A stretch of 64,000 nucleotides of DNA, from positions 2,914,001 through 2,978,000 of the forward strand of contig CANTUQ010000076.1 in assembly GCA_947683425.1 (NCBI GenBank), read 5' to 3'. Of the stretch, positions 48,801-59,688 are shown one piece after another. The stretch comes from Excoecaria cochinchinensis (lineage: Eukaryota > Streptophyta > Magnoliopsida > Malpighiales > Euphorbiaceae). A program made the position numbers and the translations under genes. How positions within the stretch are numbered: position 1 is the stretch's first letter; every line of letters begins with the position of its first letter. The notes beneath the pieces are model-generated. The model searched no databases. It was not told where the DNA came from and was given only the letters and a program-made list of their open reading frames with translations.

Positions 48801-49927
48801 CATTTGGACATCTATAGCCGGACTTTTAGCTAAAACAAGCACTAAAGGTCCAAGGAAATCTGGACAGAGTTTCCCCAGAAAATTCAGATTCTCCAAATCT
48901 AAGCCAAACCACACAACCACATCAACACAACCCATCAAGATTTAAGATAAATACTCTTCAAGATAGAAACTCAACCACACACAATCAATAAATAAAAATT
49001 AACATTAAAACATATAAATTTCCCAAACCTGAAACTCCTTTGCTCCATTAGCTTCAATGGTTGCTCTTCTTGCTCCCATACTCTTTCTTCAGTTTTGTTA
49101 CTCCAATTTCCTCATCAAAACATAGAATATTACTCAATATTTTTAATTGAACAAAGAGAAAATTTCAGAGATTAGGATTCATAACTTAGGCTTTCATCCC
49201 AAATCTCTCATTAAAACACTTGAGCTGCACTTCCCATCATACATAACTTAGGGCTTGCAAAGAGAGAGAGGGAGTATGGAGTGAGAAGAAGAAGAAGAAG
49301 ATGAAGAGAAGAAGAGAAAGGAAAGCAATGTGAGGGAGGAAAGGGATGAGCAGAAAATCTGCTATCTGTCTCTCTCTCTCTCTCTCTCACACATACACAC
49401 TTCTCTCACCTTAATTAAGTCAAGCCTATCTCAAATGCCACATGTCCTTTTCCTATTGGCCCTCACTAGATTTTTTTATGACAATTCTCCTTTTTGATCC
49501 CTTAACTCCTTTTTAATCCTTCCTTAACATAATACATAAATATAATTTTACATTGGCCCACAATTACCACCTTACTCCCTTCAATTAAGTCCTAACTTAA
49601 TACCTTTCAATTTTCGGAATTGGCCGCACTTACCGAAACTTTTGCACTAATACCGAATTCGTCCTTTCGGCACACCTGACACCACATTTCACATACATTC
49701 TGTCTAATATTACTCCATTTTCATAAATTAGCCCTCGTAATTATTTATTCGATTCAATCAAATCCATATTTGCAAAATGACCAAAATACCCTTAGCTCGC
49801 TTTTTCTTAATTCTGATCATATATTTTCTTACTACTTAATCACTCCAACCATCACATCACACGATTTCGATCATCAAAATCCCCGAAAATATACAAATCC
49901 TTCTAGGGTACATTTCGGGGTGTTACA
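45836..49927 (-). repeat. Solo LTR in E6 gag (4092 bp)
   Basis: It starts TGTAACACCCC and ends GGGGTGTTACA, perfect 11-bp inverted ends, with the 5-bp duplication CGGCA (45831-45835, 49928-49932). It is related to the E5 LTR along much of its length. The minus orientation is inferred from the stem-loop CTAAGC...GCTTAG at 46200-46216, which lies near the same end as in E4. Further features: hairpin series (46898-47043), CpG-rich palindromes (47450-47500, 48437-48456) and a CT run (49371-49388). No internal coding region, so it is a solo LTR. Confidence 0.92.
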
Positions 49928-49932
49928 CGGCA

Positions 49933-50269
49933 GCAGTGCCCCAGTCACATCAGTAGCTAATTCACCCAGGAGTAGAATATGAGATCCGTTTCCGCAGTGC
50001 CCTCATTGTAAGAAGTTTCATCCAGGCGAGTGCAGATTTATGAATAGGGCTTATTTCAGATGTGGGTCCCTGGAATACTAGATCAGAGATTGTCCTGAGG
50101 CCTAGCCGTCCACTGTAGCCTCACCAGCTTTGGGTGGAGGGTCAGCCCCTCAGAGAGGACGTGGTAGGGGAGCAGCTCCTCCATAGGCAGTTTCAGGCAC
50201 TTCAGTACAGCCACCTCAGGGTCGTACAACTGGACGTCATTATGCTGTTAGAGCCCGTGAACAGGATAA
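49933..50269 (+). pseudogene. E6 gag, C-terminal part with zinc knuckles
   Basis: Contains CPHCKKFHPGECRFMNRAYF then RCGSLEY and IRDCPE: a first C-x2-C-x4-H-x4-C knuckle and a second knuckle whose first cysteine is replaced by phenylalanine and which has an internal stop (near 50081). A glycine/proline/glutamine-rich linker to the protease follows. The zinc knuckles would bind element RNA. Confidence 0.8.
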
Positions 50270-50664
50270 TGCTCCAGATGTCATTGTTGGTAAATTCTCA
50301 TTGCTTTCTCATTCAGTTTATGCTTTGATTGATCCTAGTTCTACGCATTCCTATATTAGTACTACTATTGCTCGGGATAAAGGGTTGCATGATAGTCAGT
50401 TAGACCAAGATATTTTAGTGAGTAATCCTTTGGACATAGTGTAGTGGTGAATAAAGTTTATAGAGATTGTCCGGTTAGTGCTCAGAGTTTTGTGTTTTCT
50501 GTCGATTTAATTGATCTTCGGTTCCGACAGTTTGATATGATATTTGGTATGGACTGGTTATCCACTCACCAGGCCACTGTTGACTGTAAGAGGAAGAGAG
50601 TAACTTTAAGAATTACGGACGATCAGGAGATTGTCATTGTGGGTAAAAGATTAGATTCTTTCTG
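50270..50664 (+). pseudogene. E6 retropepsin-like protease
   Basis: Matches the gypsy-type aspartic protease (RVP_2 family): ALIDPSSTHSYIST, where the usual active-site D-x-G is D-P-S, then FDMIFGMDWLSTHQATVDCK and RKRVTLR. A stop pair occurs near 50443. At LDSF (50661-50664) the frame breaks; the expected continuation is in another frame, consistent with a small deletion. Confidence 0.82.
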
Positions 50665-50666
50665 AT

Positions 50667-52115
50667 GTGATTTCAGCTACCACAGCTAAGAGACTTATCA
50701 GAAAAGGGTGTGTAGCCTACATATGCTATGCAATGGAGAATAAAAAGGATGAACTTAAGGCTTCAGATGTGCCTACTGTTCGAGAGTTTCAGGATGTTTT
50801 TCTTAAAGAACTTCCAGGTTTGCCACCTGACAGAGAGTTAGAGTTTACCATTGACTTAGTACCCGGTACTGCACCTATCTCTATTGCTCCTTACAGAATG
50901 GCACCTTCAGAACTCAGAGAATTGAAGATTCAGTTGCAAGAATTATTTGATAAAGGCTTCATCAGACTAAGTGTTTCACCTTGGGGAGCACCAGTTCTCT
51001 TTGTGAAAAAGAAGGATGGATCACTTCGCTTATGTATTGACTATAAATAGCTGAATAAAGTCATCATCAAGAACAAGTATCCACTGCCTCGGATTGATGA
51101 TTTGTTTGATCAGTTACAAGGTGCGGGCGTGTTTTCCAAGATTGACTTAAGATCGGGCTACCATCAGCTAAAGATTAAAGAGTCAGATGTGCCTAAGATA
51201 GCTTTTCGCACTAGATATGGTCATTATGAGTTCATGGTCATGCCTTTTGGATTGACAAATGCTCATGCAGCTTTTATGGATCTGATGAATAGGGTTTTCC
51301 ACCCTTACTTGGACCAGTTTATGGTTGTTTTCATCGATGATATTTTGGTATATTTGAAAACTCCAGAGGCACATGATGACCACTTGAGGATTATTCTGCA
51401 GATTCTGAGAGATAAGCAGCTGTGCACCAAATTCAGTAAATGTGAATTCTGGCTGAATGATGTATCTTTTCTGGGTCATGTAGTATCAGCAGATGGTATT
51501 AAAGTTGATCCTAAAAAGATTGAAGCGATCCTTCAGTGGAAGCCACCTAGGAGTGTTACCGAGGTTAGGAGTTTTCTTGGCTTGGCTGGTTATTACAGAA
51601 GGTTTGTCAAGGGTTTCTCTTCGATTGCATCTCCTTTAACCAAGTTATTGCGAAAGAATGTGAAATTTGAATGGTCAGATAAATGTCAGGAGAGCTTTGA
51701 GAAGCTTAAGTGTATGCTGACTGAAGCTCCAGTGTTAGTGCAACCTGAATCTGATAAGGATTTTGTGGTCTTCAGCGATGCTTCCAGAAATGGATTGGGT
51801 TGTGTATTGATGCAGGAAGGCAAGGTGATTGCTTGTGCCTCCCGACAGCTTAAGACTCATGAGAAGAATTAACCTACTCATGATCTTGAGTTGGCAGCAA
51901 TTGTATTTGCATTGAAGATTTAGAGACATTATCTCTATGGTGAGAAATGCTACATCTACACTGATCATAAGAGTCTGAAGTATTTGCTTACTCAGAAGGA
52001 GCTTAACTTGAGGCAGAGACATTGGCTTGAGTTGATCAAAGACTTTGAGTGCTTCATTGACTATCATCCTGGTAAAGCTAACATCGTAGCTGATGCTCTC
52101 AGTAGGAAGTTCATG
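50667..52115 (+). pseudogene. E6 reverse transcriptase and RNase H
   Basis: RT begins after the linker (FQDVFLKELPGLPPDRELEF) with PISIAPYRMAPSELRELK, WGAPVLFVKKKDGSLRLCID, FSKIDLRSGYHQLKIKE, FMVMPFGLTNA and the catalytic FIDDILVY (about 51329-51352), then FLGHVVSADGIKVDP and FLGLAGYYRRFVKGFS. RNase H follows with FVVFSDASRNGLGCVL, DLELAAIVFAL, YIYTDHKSLKYLL and GKANIVADALSRK, so its acidic residues remain. Stops at 51047-51049, about 51870 and about 51920 inactivate it. This is the best preserved pol in the window. Confidence 0.93.
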
Positions 52116-53600
52116 GCTTCACTACGGGCTATGAATATTAGTTTGGACTTATCAGATAATGGAGCTTTGATTGCAGAAATGCAAGTTAAGCCAGATTTTC
52201 TCCAGCAAGTGAAAGATGTTCAGAAGCAGGATAATCGATTATCTACCATTATGTCTCAGGTGAAAGATGGCCATGTCAGTGATTATTCATTGGGTTCAGA
52301 TGGTGGATTATATTACAAACAGAGATTGTGTGTTCCTGATCAAGTTGATCTGAGAAAGGATATTCTCTCAAAAGCTCATCATAGTAGCTTTGCTATGCAT
52401 CCTGGTTGTAATAAGTTGTATCAGGATTTGAAGATGCTTTATTGGTGGCCCGGCATAAAACGTGATGTGATGGAATTTATGGGTAAGTGTCTGATTTGTC
52501 AGCAAGTCAAGGCAGAACATCAAGTTCCTTCAGGTTTACTTCAACCTATTGTAATTCCTGAATGGAAATGGGACAGGATAACCATGGATTTTGTGTCAGG
52601 GTTTCCTCTCTCGAGAAAGAAACATGATGCAATTTGGGTAATTGTTGATCGACTCACTATAATGGATTATTCGTTGTCCAAGCTGGCAGAGTTGTACATT
52701 AGTGAGATTGTAAGACTGCATGGAGTTCCTTCCTCCATCATTTCAGATCGTGATCCGAGATTCACTTCTCAGTTTTGGAAGAGACTTTAGGAAGCTTTGG
52801 GAACCAGATTACATTTTAGTACAGCTTTCCACCCTCAGACTGATGGACAATTTGAGCGTGTGATTCAGATTCTAGAAGATATGTTGAGATGTTGCATCCT
52901 TGAGTTTGGTAACCGTTGGGAGCGATACTTGACTTTAGCAGAATTCGCCTACAACAACAGTTATCAGACTAGTATCAAGATGGCTCCGTATGAAGCTTTG
53001 TATGGTAGAAAGTGCACAACCCCTCTTTGTTGGACAGAGCTCAGTGAGAGCAAGATGGTGGGGTCAGATCTGATTAGAGAAACTGAAGAAAAGGTTCGAG
53101 TGATTAAAGATAGACTGAAAGAAGCCATGGATCGACAAAAGTCCTATGCAGATCTGAAGAGGAAAGATATGGAGTTTCAAGTGGGAGATAAAGTATTTCT
53201 GAAAGTTTCTCCATGGAAGAAGATCTTGAGATTTGGAAAGAAAGGCAAGCTGAGTCCGAGATTCATTGGACCTTATGAAATTGTTCAGCGGGTTGGACCA
53301 GTAGCTTACAGACTGAAGCTTCCACAAGAGTTAGAGAAGATTCATGACATTTTCCATGTCTCTATGCTTCGAAGGTACCGTTCAGACCCCAGTCATGTCA
53401 TCAAGCCTGAAGAAGTTCGAGTTCAGCCAGACATGACTTATGAGGAGTATCCAGTGAAGCTCCTGGCTAGAGAAGTGAAGCAGCTCAGGAACAAACAGAT
53501 TCCACTGGTGAAGATTCTCTAGAATCACCATAATATCGAGGAAGCGATGTGGGAACCAGAAGAGACCACGAGATAGCAGTATCCCCAGCTCTTCAGTTCA
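52116..53600 (+). pseudogene. E6 integrase and chromodomain
   Basis: Integrase inserts element DNA. Visible are the zinc-binding HH...CC region (AHHSSFAMHP, WWPGIKRDVMEFMGKCLICQ), the core aspartates (TMDFVSGFP and SIISDRDPRF), the third acidic residue in TDGQFERVIQILEDMLR, then GPYEIVQRVGPVAYRLKLP and HDIFHVSMLRRY. Next comes a chromodomain-like end (EVKQLRNKQIPLVKIL-stop, then EEAMWEPEE). About ten residues normally found after VDRLT are missing in frame. Stops lie at 52788 and 53520. Confidence 0.92.
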
Positions 53601-53641
53601 GGTAAATTTCGAGGATGAAATTTTTAATTGGTAGGGGAGAT
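53601..53641 (+). other. E6 3' internal end and polypurine tract
   Basis: GTAAATTTCGAGGATGAAAT is followed by GGTAGGGGAGA (53630-53640) and the LTR start TGTAATAGCC at 53642. Same layout as E4 and E5. Confidence 0.85.
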
Positions 53642-56600
53642 TGTAATAGCCCTAATACTGGGTTAGTCATAAATAGTATTTTTCTATAGTGAATAGTATT
53701 TTCAGGATGAATAGTACTTCCCAAAATTGAAAAATATTTTATTGGACCATTGGATAGAGCTCGTAAATACGAGTCCGTAGGCACAAATTTCGTAACAATC
53801 GGAGGTCAAATGAGTCCGGAATGGCTAAAACAGTAAACAAAGAATTTACTTCAGTAAAAAGTGGACCCAGGTGGGACCCACTGAACAGTAAAAGTGGGAC
53901 CAGGTGGGACCTACTGAATAGTAAATGTGTGACCATGATGACATCAGCAATGTTATGATGATGAATAGTAATTGTGTCCCATAAAGTGAAACATCATCAT
54001 TTGGTTAGGAACATCATCATCACTAGGTCCCATTGAATAGTAACAGTATCTTTGACTGGTTTGTGAATAGTAATTGTGGGTCCGTGAATAGTAACTATGG
54101 GGCCCACAAAATAGTGACTCCTGGATGAATAGTATCCGAAAATATTTTTTTCACAATCGGAAAGAGAATGAAAAATGTAGTATAATGGTCTTATTTTGGT
54201 GTAAAAATGAGATCAAATAGGCTTCCGAAATTCAATCTGAAGTTTCTCTGGTTTGGTTCAATTGAACCAAAGTTTGACTGAACTTTGACCGAATTTTTAT
54301 AAATAGTTAGAGTGGATAAAATGGTCTAATGTAAGAGGATAAAAGGCTTAGAATAATTTTTAGAAATTTTTGACAGTATTAGAATTGTATTTTACGGCAG
54401 AATAGGATTGAACCGAATTAGACCGGTTTAAGTGAATCGGACCCCAAATGGATTTCGATTGAGCTAAAATTTTGGACGGAGACTAAATTTAATATTATAA
54501 GAATAATGGAATTGGTTGGGAGTGAAAATGAATTCGGGAACATTAAATTTCACCAAAACAGTGGAAAATGACCCAAAAATTAAAAATAGGACCAAATCGG
54601 CTCAACCACTTTGGTTGGACCTGTTTGGGTCCGATTGGACCCATGTAAATAGACTTAAAATTCTGGAAATCCCCTTGGATTCCATTTTTTTTCAGCTCCC
54701 TCTTCTTCTTCTCTTGGCCGAATACATTATCCTCTTTTTCTCACAATTTTTCTTTCATTTTTTCTTCATCTCTCCTCAAGATCAAACCTCTCTAACATAA
54801 TAAAGCCCCTCTAGGACTCATTGGTGGTCTCAGAATTTCGTTTGGAGAAGTAAAAGTTGGTGAAATCTAGAGTTGAAGTTTAGGTGTAAAATTGAGGTGA
54901 GAGATTTAAGTATTTTTAATTTGGTTTTAAGGTTCCTAAAGGTAATATTGGATGTTAGTAAGAGGTTTATTAAGTTTATTTGGCGAAAGGAAATTGATTT
55001 TGATTAAATCTTAATTTTTATGTTTGGATATAATTATGTCCAATAGGTGAAGGAACCTCTAAGCAAGGTATGGGCAGTGAAAAGGATAATTAAGGAGTAT
55101 ATTTCAAGGATCTATGGTTTGTGATTGCAAATTCCTTTTAATTCCATGGTAAAAGCATGAATTTAGATTATGTTTGTGAATAAAGTATGTGATTTATGCA
55201 TGTTTAATTGAAATTAACATGATATTCATGCTAAGGGATGTTAAAAATAATGGTATGGATGATTAAATTGAAGAAATAAATTTTGTATGAAAAGTTACTT
55301 CTTTGGCCGAATGTGATTCATGTGATTTTCATGTGTTTTCATGATGTTTTATGTATATTTATGGTGGATCTATGTTATTTGGCATGTGAAGTAATGTATG
55401 GTATGTGTTAGAGCATGTGAAAACATCATGAGGTATGTGATGTATGTATGGCCGAATGTATATCATGTGTAAAGTCATGATTTTTATGGGTATTCATGGA
55501 AATTGATGGTATGGTGATGTTATACATCATGAAATTGGCCTAAATAAATGATAAAATTGATAAAAAAGAATTAATGTGAATAAATTAGTATGTGGGCCGT
55601 ATGCATATATGTATGTATGCATGTGTACCATGATGAAATAATAAGTTTACATGGCATGTGATGATGTAATGATGATAATCACATGTGAAATGATGAAATG
55701 GTATGAAAAAGAATAAAATATTATGATGATATACCATGAAAAATAAGTATATTATATTAATAATGTGAAAAATAAAATAATATTGCCCTATGTAGTGATC
55801 TGGTAGTCAAGTTTAGTTCAGGATATGTTGGCATATCATAGGGACATAAGACCGCGGGTGTGAGCATGGCGTCTCACTTTTTAAATAGGCCAATGATGGT
55901 CCTATTTCATTGTATCTGAATATTTCATTGTACTGTACTGTATTTAAGACAGTGGTGGTCCCACATGACTCCGCTGGTATTTATGTCAACTTCTGGAGTT
56001 CACGTCTCGTTTATCCTGTATTTAGAGTTTGCCAGTGTGTTATAGGGGCATAATTGTAAAAATAAGATTAAAATAGTTAAAGTATGATTAAAATAATATT
56101 TATGTGGAAAAAGAACATAAATATTATTAAATAAAAGGTTTAAGGGCAAAATTATAATTTTGTGCATGTGTGTTAAAAATAATTAATAAGGGTAAAAATG
56201 TAAATAAATGGTTAAATATGAAAATTGGCCACTTTATATGGGTAAAAATATAATTTGGCATAAAAATAATAATTGGAGGGTAAAATTGTAATTTAGCATG
56301 CAAATTAATGATAAGATTGTAATATTAGTGAAATTAATTAAAATAGTGGCATAATTGTAATGTTATTGAATTTAAAATGAATTAGTGGCAAAATTGTAAT
56401 ATAGTGAAATTAAAAGGAATTAATGGCATAAATGTAATTTTGGTGAAGTATAATTGAACTAATGGCATTTTTGTCATTTTGAAAAAAGTTTAAGGGTATA
56501 AATGAATTATTACCATAAGTTAAGGGTAAAATGGTAATAAAATTATTTATGTGTGAATTGTGTAATTGACTAATTGTGTGTTTTAAAGATAATTAAATAA

Positions 56601-57349
56601 AATATTGCTTGAATAATTGGTAATTAAATCAATTATGTTTAATTATGAATATTTAAATGATATTATTTATTGAATGTTATTCATGCATGAAAAATTAAAA
56701 TAAGTGGAAATTTATGGAATTGCAATCACCACTGGGCATATTTAATGCTCAGCACGTAGTTTTATTTGACTGCGTGTAGGTACTCCGTAAGAGTTTTGGA
56801 GCAAAGCATACCTCACATACTTTGGAAGTGGTATGGAAGATATTATTTAAAATATTAAGTATGTTAAGATTTTGGCATGTATATGTCTTATAATATTATT
56901 GTGGGTTTTGGACTGTAATAGATTATTATAACTGTCTCTAGTATATTGTGATTGGCGTGCTTAAAAATTGGTAGAAATTAAGTTAATACTATTGGTAAAG
57001 TAAAATATAGATTTTTAAGTTAAAATAAAACTGGCCAGATGAATAGTAACTCAGACAGTTATAGATCAATCGGCATAGTTAATAGTGAATTAAAAAAATA
57101 GTAAATATTAAGTTTGATAATTAATTAAGAAGTATTAATAGACTTAAGTAAGTTTACTATTCATATAGTACTATTCATACAATATTATACATACGACACT
57201 ATTCATACATATGGCACTATTCACGTATACGGTACTATTCAAAAAAAAATTACCGGTTTTAATTATTGTTTATTTAATGACCTGAATAGTTTAATTAGGT
57301 TAACTGGATTAAAATGAACAGTTAATAAATCAGAACATAGGGCGCTACA
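53642..57349 (+). repeat. E6 3' LTR (3708 bp)
   Basis: It begins TGTAATAGCCC and ends GGGCGCTACA. The first 490 bases hold about ten copies of GAATAGTA, and 57130-57245 holds the complement (TACTATTC) about five times. A degenerate AAAATTGTAAT array covers 56040-56480. The stem-loop CTGGGCAT...ATGCTCAG is at 56732-56752. A 94-codon frame at 54516-54800, also present in the 5' LTR, spans the TATA region and is judged chance. Confidence 0.9.
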
Positions 57350-57412
57350 AGTATTGGTATCAGAGGTCTGTGGTATCCGGTATCTGTATCACATACGGGT
57401 ATGGGGTGTCAC
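57350..57412 (+). other. PBS-like sequence after the E6 3' LTR, and an LTR tail
   Basis: Directly after the LTR comes AGTAT and TGGTATCAGAGG, which matches 11 of 12 bases of the initiator-Met PBS. It is followed by CGGGTATGGGGTGTCACA, which looks like the 3' tip of another plus-oriented LTR (compare the inverted left ends at 29755 and 63501). A 3' LTR should be followed by host DNA, so this is a rearranged junction. Confidence 0.65.
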
Positions 57413-58442
57413 AAAATCTAACATCATAAATGTGTCCTACACCCTCAAAAACCCCCATAGGGACCAGTAAACCAAATTAAAAACATCTAAATCTCTTACC
57501 TCAAATTTTGATATAAACTTTGCATGCAAGGTTTTTCCAACTTTCTATGCTCCAAATGGACTCAATTAACTTCTAGATGATTGTAGAGGAGCTGAACTTT
57601 GTCTATGGGGTTGAATTTTGGGGAAAGATTGGAAGAAAGAAGGAGAAAAATGGAGGAGAAGTGAAGAAAAACCATTTGGTTTTGAAAAAGAAGGAGGAGG
57701 TCGGTTTTGGCTGGATTTCTCAAGAGAAATCTGGCCTCCTCTCTTTTTATATAGCCCTCTAAGGAACCAAACCGGTCCAATCAAGGTGGTCCAACCGATT
57801 TAAACCAAAATTTTGGTTTTTCGGTTCAATTGCACTTTTCCAAAGTATCTATATGTTCCTCTCATTATTTTAAATTCTAACCAACTCCATTGATCTTAAA
57901 GCATCAAAAATAGGCTCCCTGCAAATTTTCAGCTCAATCGGAGTTCATTTGGGCCTCGTTTCACTTAAACCAGTCCGATTCGATAAATTTTTCTTCTATC
58001 GTAAAATACAACTCTAAAGCTGTCAAAATTCGCAGATAACACTTCTATTGTTTTATTCTACACACTCAACATCCATTAGGCCTCATTCACTATTTATAAC
58101 CCCTCGGTCAAACCCCGGTTCAAATTGAATCGAACTGAAGGCCAACTTTAGAATGACTTTCGGAGGTCAATTTGACTCCGTTTTCAGCTCAAATTTCACC
58201 ACTAGACTCCTTACAGTCCACAGACCATTTTTGCGAAATTATAATTTTTTATGCGCTGGACAGCCGGGTTCGTTATATAGCCACCCCGGTGTCACCTGAC
58301 CCGGAATCACTATAATTTTAACACACTTAACACTAAACTTTGACACTGGCAAACTCACTCCCTACACTTTTCAACGCTGCGATCATCATGATAACACTGA
58401 AATTATTTACTGACACTTCTAGACCGGTATTTTGGCCATTAT
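57413..58442 (-). repeat. Truncated minus-strand LTR related to E6
   Basis: Read on the minus strand from 58442 it starts TATAATGGCC (TG mutated to TA; compare TGTAATGGCC of the solo LTR at 33602), passes a TATA box CTATATAAAAAGAG (57756-57743) and leader sequence resembling E6 LTR positions about 54660-54960, and stops abruptly at 57413. Its 3' part is missing. Open frames 57784-57562 on both strands are not conserved. Confidence 0.7.
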
Positions 58443-59440
58443 AAGAGACACCTCAGTTTTGGCCACTTTTGAGGATCTTAGAGCCCGCATTTGCTCAATG
58501 TCATTTCTAGGACTTTTATAGGTATGGAAGTCTTGGTTCTAGTGGCACTAAAATCACCTAATTTGGAGTTCTAAAATTTCACTTATGACCAAAACATCAC
58601 ACGGAGATCTGCCAAAATTTGATCAGAGTTTCCCCTAGAAACTCAAGCCCCTTAAACTCAACCAAAACCACACAACCAGTGAACTCAAGCCACCCAAATC
58701 AACAAATACATATAAAAAATAGAACTCAATTACTCTGTTTTCAACTAACTTTCCTTTGCTCCCTAGTTGCTTAATTACTGTACTTTCACTAACTTTCTCC
58801 TTTCCCTTTGCTTAGCTCCACTCCCTCTTACAAAACATACCATGAATTCATCATTTACACAATACACATAACTACTCATCCTTAAAACTCACGATGGAAG
58901 AAGAGACAAAGAAAACCAAACCAACTTACCTTGCAAAAACTTGTAAAAATTACTAGAATTAATCTGCTCAATCTTCAAGAATCAAGAGTAGAGATTAAAT
59001 AGATGATTTTATGTTTTATTGGAATAAAAAACATGGGGGCTAAGAGAGGAAGAAGCGGGACAGGCTCCATCCCCTTTCTCTACAAATTTTATGGCTTTAA
59101 AGTCATAAAATCCATCCTTATCCATTTAAGTTAGGCGTCACTTTACTATTGGCCCAATTAAGATTTTTATGTCAGTGTTCCTTTTTAATCCTTCAACTCT
59201 TATTTGTTCTTGCATTTGATATATAACTTTATTATTTTCAACATTGGCCCACCTAGTTAATTAATTTCTCCAATTTAGTCCATAAATATGAAATACCCAA
59301 ATTACCCCCAGTCTTTTTAATTAATATCAAACACGTCCTTAACTACATTTAACCTTTTTAATTCGTCAATTACACATTTCAATCACTTTTTTACTCCAAA
59401 TGCTTATGAATCCAACTAGGGTACATGTCAGGCCCTTATA
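58443..59440 (-). repeat. E5 5' LTR, surviving 5' kilobase
   Basis: Collinear with 35367-36381 of E5's 3' LTR, with small differences (for example CCCTTATA against CCCTTACA at the tip). Flanked on the right by GTTAG, the same 5-mer that flanks E5's left end. The rest of this LTR is missing or replaced by the truncated LTR on its left. Confidence 0.88.
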
Positions 59441-59519
59441 GTTAGCCACTATAGTGAAGGTCAAGGAGAAGATAGAAGAGGAAGCACAAGTTTCTGATAA
59501 GAAGAAGCAAGAGAAGATT
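59441..59519 (+). pseudogene. E3 pol linker fragment right of E5
   Basis: Starts with the GTTAG duplication. In the frame continuing from 29754 it reads ATIVKVKEKIEEEAQVSDKK, comparable with ARVKGKEKIEDKA in E1's linker (about 1035-990). It is cut at 59519 by E7. No function. Confidence 0.75.
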
Positions 59520-59632
59520 TGTATTGGCCCAGATTCTAGCTTAGCATTGATCGGTGAATTCTATAGAGTCTATATTGTTGTTTTGGTATGAAAACGATAG
59601 CTTTAGTACCCTTAATTGTAGTAAAGTTAAAA

Positions 59633-59688
59633 GGTTAAGTGTGCTAGAGGCATAACAATCCTAGGATGGGTGACATCCTGGGAAGCCA
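59633..59688 (+). other. 5S rRNA-derived segment with Pol III box A and box C
   Basis: GGTTAAGTGTGCTAGAGG matches the 5S rRNA box A region (plant 5S, from memory: GTTAAGCGTGCTTGGG). Then, at the right spacing, CTAGGATGGGTGACATCC then TGGGAAG matches box C with one difference in about 25 bases. The upstream half of 5S is not recognisable. A T4 run at 59723-59726 could end Pol III transcription, giving an RNA of about 140 bases from near 59583. Similar insertions define Cassandra TRIM LTRs, but the flanking LTR here is chromovirus-like. Confidence 0.8.

Larger units (their letters stand above)
43356..57349 (+). mobile_element. E6: Tekay/Del-like chromovirus retrotransposon
   Basis: Order on the plus strand: 5' LTR fragment (43356-45195), gag (split by a solo LTR), protease, RT, RNase H, integrase, chromodomain, purine tract, 3' LTR (53642-57349). 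Domain order with a C-terminal chromodomain and a 3.7-kb LTR fits the Tekay/Del lineage. The 5' LTR lacks its start (E2 lies there) and everything from its middle through PBS and gag start, lost by deletion. Frames are broken at several points. Confidence 0.92.
29755..59440 (-). mobile_element. E5: Tekay/Del-like LTR retrotransposon, now a ~29.7-kb nested composite
   Basis: The left end TGTAACACCC at 29755 and right end GGCCCTTATA at 59440 (TACA mutated) are flanked by identical GTTAG (29750-29754, 59441-59445). E3 pol reads on in frame when E5 and one GTTAG are removed. The right 1 kb (58443-59440) matches 35367-36381 of the left LTR, so these are its two LTRs, both minus-oriented. The internal region survives only as 36382 to about 36960; the rest is replaced by E2, E6 and LTR pieces, with at least one large deletion. 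Confidence 0.85.

Noticed and set aside
50667..53600. Integrated plant pararetrovirus (caulimovirid)
   Set aside because: RT is followed by RNase H, integrase with the acidic core residues and a chromodomain, within LTRs. Movement and coat protein regions are absent, so this is a Ty3/gypsy retrotransposon.
43740..54800. A 94-codon open frame present in both E6 LTRs (43740-44024 and 54516-54800)
   Set aside because: It spans the TATA box, and its presence in both copies follows from LTR duplication. No protein motif.
59442..59591. 49-codon open frame as a new small gene
   Set aside because: Its first part is E3 pol linker continuing across the E5 site, and the rest is the E7 LTR start.
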